Below, piece by piece: positions 54,752-64,000 of a stretch of DNA of 64,000 nt (within the stretch, counting starts at the first letter, position 1; the number at the start of each line of letters is the position of its first letter). The translations under genes and the position numbers were made by a program. Under the pieces are notes generated by a model. It had not been told where the DNA came from. It ran no database searches and saw only the letters and a program-made list of their open reading frames with translations. Origin of the DNA: Pieris napi (Eukaryota; Arthropoda; Insecta; Lepidoptera; Pieridae); the NCBI RefSeq assembly GCF_905475465.1, contig NC_062257.1:2046001-2110000 (forward strand), written 5' to 3'.

Positions 54752-57700
54752 ATGGCCTGCAAAGCCTCTTTTGCTTTGCACCATAACTTTCCCAAACTCG
54801 CTGAAGAAGCTGGTTTTGCATTCAACACACATCGGCCACGAGTGCATATCGAATGGAATAAAATACGTAAGTTTTAGATTTTATACATATAATTAAAAAC
54901 TTTATTAATTACTGAAATAATATGTGTGTGACAAAATTGATTTAACGTTTATCCATATATTACAATAATTATTATTCCGTGGTACATCGTGCCTGTTTAA
55001 AACAACTTTCTTAATATTGATTATAAAGAGGAAAAATGTGTAATACGTGTCTTCAAGGAGTTAACATAAAAAACAGAATCGATAGAATAAATTATTTCTG
55101 CAGAAGTCTAAATTACCAATTTATTATGTACTTAATAAACACTTTTGCAAAAACACCGGGCATTATATGTAATTAAAAAAAGTAAAAAGAATTCATCAAA
55201 AATTAATAAAAATAATGTCACTATTCAATTGACGCGCAGAGGTCTGGACTCTCGGGGCAACAAAGGAGTGGAGGCCCCCAGGCCCCAAATTATTTTCCAA
55301 ATAAATTAATATTTTTTTCAGCCGAGTCATTTAATCAATAATTTACTGTGAATCCAAGTTAATTCTTGTAATATTTAACAAGCATATAAATACATATACG
55401 TATCTTTATATATATAGATATACTAGCAGACCGGCCAAGCGTTGCTGTGGCTAAGGTTTTTGTTATATGACATAGTAGTAAACTATTCAAGGGAAACGGT
55501 AGGAGAACACCAGTCATAGGGACCACCACGCTTTTTTGGTGGTAATGCCATTAAATTGTAGCTTATGTGAAACGTTGGTACTTTCAACTCAGCGCCATCT
55601 GTTAGAATTGTGACTATCAAATAATAAACAAATATTTTGCAATAAAATAATATTGCGGGTATAAATTGAGATGTAAGCTATCCTATCTTTTAAGTTGCAT
55701 CAAGCTACACTCGGTGTGCAAATTTGATTTAAATCGGTTCGGTAGTTTAGGAGTCCATAGCGGACAAACAACGTGACACGTAATTTATATATATTAAGAT
55801 ATATATATAACATGTTTTCCGAAGTCTCTATTGCCCTCCCCTATATCCAGAGTGTTCACGCTTATTAATTTACAAGATTATATTATATACAGACTACGTC
55901 GTGATTTGGGACCTGGCAGTAATTGTAAAATTAGAAGCTTTTAATATGTATTTCTTTATTGACGTTCATAAGTGTACATTGTATTACCTAAATGAATAAA
56001 TGATTTTGATATGATTTGATTTAGAGTACGGGTGACACTCCTAGCCGTTTGTTTCATAAATGCTTTGGTTTAAAGAAGTAGTTTTATGACCCATGTTTTG
56101 TTTTTAGGTCTTCTGGATGTAGATAGTCTGATACGAGAGAAAAAGTTTATATTAATTGAGCAACATATCAATGATGTAAGTATATTGTATGTTTAAACCC
56201 TTAAATCCCTTGGAACTATCTGGGTTAGATTTCAAGTCTCACGCGTATCTATAGTTTTACGTACGTTTAAATTCCAAATGTTCCGGCGCTGCACAATTAC
56301 ACATGATTTTTTATTATTTATTTTTAATATATTGTATTAGCTTGTTCGTAAGCAGTGTTGGCCTAGTGGCTTCAGTGCGACGGCTCTGATCCTTGGCTAT
56401 GCACCAATGGACGTTCTGTCAATGGGCGCATTTAACATTTGCTCGAACGGTGAAGGAAAGCATCGTAAAACTCAGTGGCGTAACTATACCATCTGAGGCC
56501 CGTGGCAAATTCTTTTGATAGGGCCCTATCAGTAAAAATCGTCACGTTGTACTCAGTTTCATTTTAATAAACTTCGAGATTTTCAGCGTACTCAATTACA
56601 CGTTATATATGTCCCACTAATGGGCCTCCTCTCTTAGGCGAGAGGGAATGGTCTTTAGTCCCCACGCTAGCGAGCCAATGCGTATTGGAGACTTCACATT
56701 CATCCATAGAACATAACATCTCTTGGGCAGGGGCCCTCTTGGGTCGGGGGCCCGTGGCATTTTGCCAGCCCTGCCACCCTATTGTTACGCCACTGGTAAG
56801 ACTGACCTTAGACTCAAACAGTCGACGGCGTGTGTCAGGCAAAGGAGGATGACCTACTTGCCTATTAGATTGACAAATGATCAGGAAACAGATACAGTAA
56901 TCTGAGGCCCAGACCTAAAAAATTGTAGCGCCACTGATTTATTTAATTACAGTTTCATTGTGTATTTTTTTTCATAAAAAGTATTTGGAAAATCGTATTT
57001 TGAGTATACTCAATTAGTTAGTGCTCAACTGCGCATGATAAAAAGAAGGTTCTTTCAGATATTAGATTGTGTTCTGGAATCCGAATTCGATGTTAGGATC
57101 CTGGATGATGGCGTTGTCAAGATATTTCGTCTGGCACAACTGGCCGTGGAGTATCAGCAGTTCTGCCGTCATTACCTCGATAGAAGTGTGTATGTGTTGC
57201 GTGAAGAAATTACGGCACTCGCCAAGGTATGTTTATACATTTTTTAGAAAGCTCTAGATGCTACTGAATAGGAGCTCAGCCCTGGGATTCTGTAACTCAC
57301 TTTTCGAACTCACACAGAGGTTTTCGCATCGGCGGTCGCTCTCAAATCAGTCGTGAAGCAGTCATTTTATGATTTGGCATTCTGAAAAGGAGGGAGCTTG
57401 TAGTTTATTGTTTATGCGCGACCGCCAATGCGAAAACCGCTGTGTGAGTTCGAAAAGTGAGTTACAGAATCGCAGGGCAGGCATGCGAATGTGTTTTCAA
57501 AAATGACATTATTCCTATCCAAATAAAAACTTCATCAACAATAATCAACAACAAAAAAGTTATCAACAGCGTTATGACAAGCCCTATTAGCGAACATTGT
57601 TAAAAGAAGGTTTTTTTTTGTATAAAACAGTATTTTTAAAGACACAGGAACCTAGACTTTAAATTATTATAAACATACTAGCTGACCTGGCAAATGTCGT

Positions 57701-60700
57701 TTTGCCATGTATATCATTTATAATAAAAAATTGGGGTTAATCGTAGAGGGGTGAAAATTAGGGGTTGTATGTATTTTTTAATGCTGTATCATAAAAATAA
57801 AAATTTATCTAAAAATTAAAAAAAAAAATTAGGGGTGGACTACCCTTAACATTTAGGGGGATCAATAGATGTTGTCCGATTCTCAGACATACCCAATACA
57901 CACACAAAATTTCATGAGAATCGGTCAAGCCGTTTCGGAGGAGTTTAACTACAAACATCGCGACACGAGAATTTTATATATTAGATATAACGTTAAAAAG
58001 AACTTTAGAAATCACCCTCTAAAGTTAGACGACAGTGTGAATTGAAATTAAAGATAATTATTGATTTCATGCCTTAAAAAAATGTATTAAAATAACTGAG
58101 TAACAGATTGATGATAGAGGTAATGTTTTAATGCAGCCAACTACCTAAATAAGCCGTTCAATCAACAGCCTAGCCATTTAACTAAGCAGCGCCGTTTAAT
58201 TAGCGGCCTGAAAGATATTCAGCCGTAGCGTTTGTAACACTGGCTGGCTAATGCTTTCCTACGATAGAGTGACCATATGGCAAAAATAAAAGAGATAAAA
58301 ATCTGACAAAAAAAATATTTCTATAAAACTAAAATTGCTTGAGTCAGTAACGTTATTAAGCTTGAACTAATGTTCTATTGTCTTTGATTGACAACCTTTA
58401 CACATTTAAAGAAAAAACTTTTTAACCGGATTAAAGTTATGTATTATTATAAATTTACAACTACCTACTATATTTAACATAATTTTAAATTTATCCGACG
58501 TTTCGCGTGCTTTACAGCGTGTGACCACGTGACTGAAGACAAAAGGTGTTGGATTTCAAAAAGTATAACAGCTGTAGAGAAAGTTGCATTATCTGTATTT
58601 ATTTCCCCGGAGTTGGTATCGACTAAAAGATGGAGGGTTTTGGCAAAAATGGCTCTAGAGGACACCGTGAGCCATTTTTAAATTATGTTAAATAGTTGTA
58701 AATTTATAATACTACATAACTTTAATCCGGTTAAAAAGTTTTTTCTTGAACTAATGTTACTAATATTATTGATAATATTATTGAAATAGTAATGTTTCGT
58801 TTGGAATCTACTTCTATTTTAATATCGTTAGTATTAAATGTATTTTCATTGCAGGAATTAGACAACTATAAACGAAATTTAAGAGATAAAGAAGATGATA
58901 TGCGACGCCTTCGAAAACGTCATTTTGTACGAACTCCTTTACCAGTTAACAACGAAAATATAGCTACAATGATTCTTAACAGTCTGAAGAATCAATCGAA
59001 TATATTTTCTACTCACACAGATGTTCACCACAAGTGTGTGTACTGCGATAAAGTGTTTTTAAATCAACTTTACCTGAAAAGCCATTTATCAAGACGTCAT
59101 CCGAATGTAACGGAGATACCACAGAGAGATACAGATACCCCACAAATACCAGACGAAAGTAAACTTCAGTCGGAAATAGACAATTTAAAAAGTAAATTAC
59201 AGGAAATGGAAACTATGTTACTACAAAAAGTGCCAGAATCCGAGCAAAAATCAAATGAAACGAAAAAGGAAGAGAAACAAATGAAAGACGCTGAAGTTCT
59301 AACGAATATTGTTGTTGAAAATAAAATAGAAGATTATAGAAAGCAGGAATTTGATAAATATGACAAAGAATTAAGTTTGTTAAGAACGCAAATATCACAA
59401 TTAATGGATGCAGAGAAAAGAAATGAAAATATAAAAGTTGATAATGATAATAAGCTTATTGAAAAACTGCATTTGACAATCAAACAGCAAGGCGAAGAGC
59501 TGGTGGCGCTTAGACAAGAGCTGATAAATTCTGTAATTATTTTTATATCAACTATAGTATGTAATGATTCGATTAAAGAGACTGGCGGAGAGTTTATTGC
59601 CAGTTCTTCTCTTCCATTCTACGCCCTTGAAAACTGGCAGTAAATGCAAAATTAGAAGCATTTTATATTTATTGATTGACGTTCATAAGTGTACATTGTG
59701 TTACCTAAATGAATAATTGATTTTGACTAGTCTTATACATATATGGCTGAATATAATATAAAACAACTAGCAAACTCGGCCAAGCGTTGCTGTGGCTAAG
59801 GTTTATGTTATATTACATAGTAGTAAACTATTCACGAGAAACGGCAGGAGAACACCAATCCACCATGCTTTTTTGGTGTTTATGCCATTAAATTGTAGCT
59901 TATGCGAAACGTTGGTATTTATTTTGATAAGGATCAATACCTAGGTACGAATAAAGAGCCTTTTCTAGCGGTGGTATTTTAATAAAAAAAAATTAATAAA
60001 AGGACGCTTATTGTGACGTAACTATAAAAGATAAAGACATGCTATGGCGACATTTTTATAGATAGTGATGTGTCCTGAAAAAATTTAATACATAATTTTG
60101 TTCTATCATTAATAGTTTTCGCAGCGCACGCGATTGAAGGAAGTTTTTTGTTTATTTTTTTACACCTTGGGTTAGATTATTCAAGTTTTAGTAAGCATCC
60201 CTAGTTTTTTTGAAAATGAAATATATATAGCCTATGTCACTCGGGAATAGTGTAGCTTGCCAACGGTGAAAGAATTTTTGAAATCGGTCCAGTAGTTAAG
60301 GAGCCTATTCATTTCAAACAAGCAAAAAATCAAATCTTTCCTCTTTATAATATTTACTATATAAAAAAGAAGTAATTTCCATTAGTGCTATCAATAAAAC
60401 ACCTACTCCTATTACAGAAACAGACAAAAGATTACATGGAAAATGAAAGAAAGAAGGAAATAGAATTGAAAATGGCCAATTGGGCTAAAAAACTAGAAGT
60501 CCAATCGAGTGAATGCCAAACGTTAGTACAAAAATTAAATGAAACGGCCAAAGAAGTACACGAATACAAAGTTCTTGCTAAAGCAGAAAGAGAGAGGGCT
60601 GCACAACTAGAGGAATTATTAAATAAACAGCAACTTATTAAAACCAACAATTTAATGGAGGAAAGCCCTGTAAGTAATTGGTTCTTTAATATAAACACCT

Positions 60701-63700
60701 TGCTTAACAATATTTATTTATTTATTCCTTATTTCCTATTTTTACAGTAACTTAATACTAATACAATAGAAAACTAACGTAAAACATAATATAACCATAA
60801 CAAGTAAAAACTTAAAAACCTAAACAATTTTATAACTAATTATAAATAATAAAATATAAACCAATGTAGTTGAATTTTAAGACAAATCCGTGATACGACA
60901 CAAAGAAATCTTAAGTACGTATCTTAGATGAGCGCCAAATTGCGACACACACAAAAAAATATTGGTTGTTTGTAAAGTAGGTTTACGATCGAGATGTTTA
61001 CGTGATAACGTCTTATTGGTGATATAAGTTTTTGGGAAGTAAGGAATTAATGAAGATAACAATTTTTTCAAATTTTAAATTACATCTATCGTTTTATTCA
61101 CACTTTTGATGATAAATTTCGGGTGTAAAATGATAAGTTTACTTATTCGACTATGATATACATTTTTCTTCATACATTCACGGAATGACTGGCAGCGCTC
61201 GAGATGAGACGGGAGATCGGTCCGTCTCTCTCTCTCGTTATACCTGCGATCGCGCTCGTGAGGTTTTGGTGTGACACAAGTTTCTGAACATGTCTAAACT
61301 AAAACGATTTTAAAGACGTTATCACGTCAAAACCGAGTGGCTGACGAGCGGCATTGCCACTGATCCACAAGCGCGATCGAAATACTGTTTATGTCGGGAG
61401 AAACTCAGTAAATGGAGAGACACAAAACGCCGGTTGAGCGTGTTCTATGTGAATGTGATATTTAAATTATCAACAGATTTCTTATTTTGATCCGATTCGC
61501 CTCGGTCTACGATATTCTTTACTGCATATCGTACCTTGACGTTCATAATTCTATAATTTTTAGTACACTTTTCGCTACCACTATGTGGGGCCAGCTGCAC
61601 ATTGAATTGTTTCCAAACTTATTCGAAGAGTTCTTCACGAAAAGAGCGTACCGTTATTCTAAAAAAATGTCGGCAGGACAGGTGATGGTGTGTGTGACCC
61701 TTGGGCGTCCATCAGTTAAGCTCGTTGAGTCTATAAAATAGCAGAACAAAAAACTTAGACTTTTGTCTATCTTAGTTTTAAGTGGAAACATCAATTTTTT
61801 AAAATTTACGAAAATGATTGCTTTGGAATTTGGAACAGTATATATTGAATAGATGATAATATGATTTTTTTTACGTAGCCTACCTTTAGCAGCTACCCTA
61901 TTGAGACTTTCTGTGCAATTTTCCAATTTGTTTCCATAAAAACCTTTCGCAGAACTCAAGGAATAAAAAGCGATTAATTTTTATTTATATAGATAAATTC
62001 CTTGATAGTTTTTGATTATAATTTAATTTATTGTCAGAATATATACTAAGATACGAGATTTGAAACATAACGTCACATAGGTATTATTACACAATTTTTT
62101 GAATAGCTTTTATATATTTTCTTTAGTAAATTCCTCGACTATAGTGCGTGTAAATATTATCATTAGCAAAATATAATTTGCAACTAGTATGATTAAGTAA
62201 GTCTTAAGCTTGTTTAATATTATTTTTTTTTAAGTTTGTCTGTGTTATGTTCATTCCCATAATTTGTTCAGTGTTGTACCTGTGGTAGCCATATAATAAG
62301 GACATGTAATAGCGTCTCTTCCGCTGTATTGTTACAAGCATTTTGCCTGACTCTAAATCTGTCTTACTCTAAGTCTCTACCTCTCACATGCATAGGAGTG
62401 TTCAAAAATTGTGGCGCGCATATTTTAATTGTCATTAGTCAATTGTCAGCGATCCTTTGAATAATAGCAATCAATATGTGATATTGTTTTATCCAAGGGT
62501 CTTAGAAAAGTAAAGACAACTCGGTAAACATCATGAATACCTTCTACTTTTTAGGTTAAACAGAATAACAATGAAAAAGAGAAAGTGAAGTCAAAAAAAA
62601 GCAAGCCAACACCTGATCGACTGATGCTTGAGAAATTGCAGAAGCAAGCACAGGATCTACTTAACATAGTACAGAGCAGTACAGATTCAAGTGATGCAAA
62701 CGATAGTTTACCCAAAACAAAAGTTAATAGCAAAGTTAAAGATCTAAAAGACAAACCAAATGACAGTCCTAATATTCATTACCAAAAGAAGTCAGCAGAT
62801 AAAAAAGGAGCGAGCAAAATGCGTAGTAAAATTTTAAATGGAAAAAGTAAAAAACCAAAAATGGGAAAGGAAAATGGAGTGGTTACACTTCCTGTTAGGT
62901 ATTTAATTTATTTTATAATTAATAGTTTTTATTTTATAATGAATAGTATTTATTTTATAATGAATAGTATTTTTTTCAAATAAATTATTAAGAAATCTTG
63001 AAGGCACTAAAGTAATATTTAGTAATATTTTTTAAACTGTACTTATCATTGTCTGATATTAAACAAAGGGAAATTTATACATAATAAATAAATCAGTGGC
63101 GCTACAATCTTTTTAGGTCTGGGCCTCAGATTTCTGTATCTGTTTCATGATTATTTGTCAATCTAATAGGCAAGTAGGTGATCAGTCTCTTGTGCTACAC
63201 TCGCTGTTGACTTTTTGGGTCTAAGGCAAGCCGGCTTCCTCACGATGTTTTCCTTCACTGTTCGAGCGAATCATAAATGCGCACATAGAAAGATAGTCCA
63301 TTGACGCACAGCCGGGGATCGAACCTACGATATCAGGGATGAGAGCCGCACGATGAAGCTAAGGCCAACATTTATATAATAAAAGTTAAAATAAACGAAT
63401 ACATATTGATATAGCTTATAAATATAAATATTTTTTTTAAGTTATACTTCTTTAGGCGCGTTATGAAAAATTGATGAGAGTGAAATTTTACGATTGTGCG
63501 GGCACCGTGACACAAAGTAATCAGTGTGATTATAGCGTGCGCGAGCGAGATGGGAATAAGACAATCTACAAGTAAAAAGAAATAGAATATGCGTGAAGTT
63601 AGCAGAATTTTGAATGACCATAATGACATTTATCTTTTAAACAAATAAAGGAGTTTTAATTATTTTTTCAAAGAAATTTAGCAATGTTTTTTCACAAAGA

Positions 63701-63990
63701 CCTATTGTTACTTAGTTAAAAGGTTATGAAACATACCAAATTATTAAATTGAATTAATAATATAATAAAATAATAATAATAATTGTTATTAATATTAATT
63801 AATAATTGAATTGAATTTAAGTACCCTTTTTTATTTTAGTCCAGTAAAAGTTGTACGAGCAAAAATAACAGAAGAAGTGAATCAACGATTGGTACAACTA
63901 GGTGTCGATCCACTTAAAAACAGACTTCCTAGAAACGCATTTCAAAAACAAAGGACAATGTTGCAAGAGCAACAAGAAATAAAAACTAAG
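54752..63990 (+). CDS. DZIP1: DZIP1 zinc finger protein, exons 1-7 (3' end outside)
   Basis: Exons 54752-54866, 56108-56175, 57059-57226, 58855-59532, 60418-60669, 62555-62898 and 63840-63990, all in frame, give 592 residues; a donor (AAG|gtaaga) at 63991 shows the gene continues. The N-terminal DZIP1 domain has the HRPRVHIEWNKIRLLDVDSL block and KIFRLAQLAVEY. A single C2H2 finger CVYCDKVFLNQLYLKSHLSR then RH follows (about 178-200). Long charged coiled coils and a Lys/Ser-rich region come next, then ITEEVNQRLVQLGVDPLKNR. DZIP1 is a centriole/basal-body protein needed for ciliary transition-zone assembly and, in vertebrates, for Hedgehog signalling; in flies it acts in sensory and sperm cilia. 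The exon 4 donor (TCT|gtaatt) is weak but keeps frame. Introns are full of repeats. Confidence 0.9.
55423..55799 (-). mobile_element. Helitron-like element, family 2
   Basis: 377 bp, ends as in the copies at 25238 and 31664. In DZIP1 intron 1. Confidence 0.7.
55930..56030 (+). repeat. LINE 3' tail
   Basis: Contains gacgttcataagtgtacatt and aataaatgattttgatatga; see also 34330 and 59648. Confidence 0.5.
56352..56940 (+). repeat. SINE (first family) split by a hAT-type MITE
   Basis: Head gttggcctagtggcttcagt at 56357, middle to 56472, then resumes at 56804 (gaccttagactcaaacagtc) to gtagcgccactgattt. In DZIP1 intron 2. Confidence 0.7.
56473..56795. mobile_element. hAT-type MITE, 323 bp
   Basis: Ends CAGTGGCGTAAC and GTTACGCCACTG, with flanking 8-mers GTAAAACT (56465-56472) and GTAAGACT (56796-56803), differing at one base. 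GC-rich interior with ggcccgtggca near both ends. Confidence 0.75.
57280..57477. mobile_element. CAG-targeting palindromic MITE in DZIP1 intron 3
   Basis: 198 bp, ends CCCTGGGATTCTGTAACTC and GAGTTACAGAATCGCAGGG; CAG on both sides (57277-57279, 57478-57480). Part of the right arm is lost. Confidence 0.8.
57678..57985 (-). mobile_element. Helitron-like element, family 1
   Basis: 308 bp with the same ends as 22194-22515. It preserves the uninterrupted version of the copia target (atgtatttt...ggggttgtatg in reverse). In DZIP1 intron 3. Confidence 0.7.
58375..58744. mobile_element. Element with inverted ends and 14-bp flanking repeats
   Basis: Inverted arms: aaaaaactttttaaccggat from 58411 and its complement ending at 58744. 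Flanked by exact direct repeats CTTGAACTAATGTT (58361-58374, 58745-58758). Part of it recurs at about 53570-53735. In DZIP1 intron 3. Confidence 0.55.
59648..59730 (+). repeat. LINE 3' tail
   Basis: Same tail as 55930-56030 (gacgttcataagtgtacatt). In DZIP1 intron 4. Confidence 0.5.
59767..59930 (-). repeat. Truncated family 2 Helitron
   Basis: Keeps the ctag...ggccaagcgttgctgtgg end and the aacggcaggagaacacca block; the other end is lost. Confidence 0.55.
60160..60360. repeat. Dispersed repeat remnant
   Basis: gaaatcggtccagtagttaa, caaatctttcctctttataa and tatttactatata resemble the end of a common insect repeat; no second copy here. In DZIP1 intron 4. Confidence 0.35.
61001..61326. repeat. 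Possible short TIR element in DZIP1 intron 5
   Basis: CGTGATAACGTCTT (61001-61014) and its near complement AAGACGTTATCACG (61313-61326) enclose a GC-richer stretch with (tc)n near 61225. Target duplication not resolved. Confidence 0.35.
61563..61690 (+). pseudogene. Degraded CR1-like LINE C-terminus
   Basis: ATTMWGQLHIELFPNLFEEF then FTKRAYRYSKK parallels the fragment at 23710-23800. Confidence 0.5.
63092..63374 (-). mobile_element. tRNA-derived SINE, first family, in DZIP1 intron 6
   Basis: Near full-length reverse copy: cagtggcgctacaatctttt, aaggcaagccggcttcctca, ggggatcgaacctacgatat, agagccgcacgatgaagc. Confidence 0.7.
63442..63520. repeat. Dispersed repeat shared with 47225-47312
   Basis: acttctttaggcgcgttatg and tgatgagagtgaaattttac match the other copy in reverse. 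Confidence 0.55.
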
Positions 63991-64000
63991 GTAAGATAAA

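Noticed and set aside
62585..62983. Separate Lys-rich gene starting at an internal ATG
   Set aside because: The sequence is DZIP1 exon 6 in frame from the acceptor at 62555; the extra 3' codons are intron read-through.

Overview
The window looks like a piece of a lepidopteran (moth or butterfly) genome. It is AT-rich, has short exons in large repeat-filled introns, and carries a vertebrate-type cryptochrome (cry2), an eight-exon long-wavelength opsin, tRNA-derived SINEs, short Helitrons ending in CTAG next to a host T, and RTE- and copia-type retrotransposons. Family names rest on recognition from the sequence; no search was run.

Host genes, left to right: the first three coding exons of a golgin-like protein (minus, 2211-2764, running off the left edge); a small three-exon Myb/SANT-like gene inferred from splice signals (minus, 7061-7586); COA1, a cytochrome c oxidase assembly factor (plus, 12074-12463); Lsm10, a U7 snRNP subunit (plus, 12581-13611), only 117 bases after COA1; cry2 (minus, nine coding exons, 14530-32388, 707 aa), tail to tail with Lsm10; RpL8 (plus, five exons, 37339-39668, 257 aa) with two sister box C/D snoRNA candidates in its introns; a long-wavelength opsin (plus, eight exons, 49089-52007, 382 aa); and DZIP1 (plus, first seven exons, 54752-63990, running off the right edge). 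All splice joins were read by hand and keep frame. One cry2 intron has a GC donor.

Most of the rest is mobile DNA, often nested. A copia element with identical LTRs sits inside a Helitron-like element in cry2 intron 1. A 2.1 kb hAT-like element with an 8-bp target duplication splits a SINE near 40 kb. A palindromic element family that always inserts at CAG/CTG recurs at least six times and is itself hit by another hAT-like element at 53.3 kb. Two copies of a ~0.33 kb repeat carry the promoter-bearing part of a 5S rRNA gene followed by a T-run. An intact 948-codon retroelement ORF with a C2H2 finger, a YLDD reverse transcriptase and a restriction-like nuclease lies at 7.8-10.6 kb. RTE-, Jockey-, CR1- and I/R1-like LINE remnants fill much of the remainder.

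The host genes have unrelated jobs: Golgi tethering, respiratory assembly, histone mRNA processing, circadian repression, translation, vision and ciliogenesis. I see no operon-like functional cluster. The most unusual material is in the repeats and in the RNA features.
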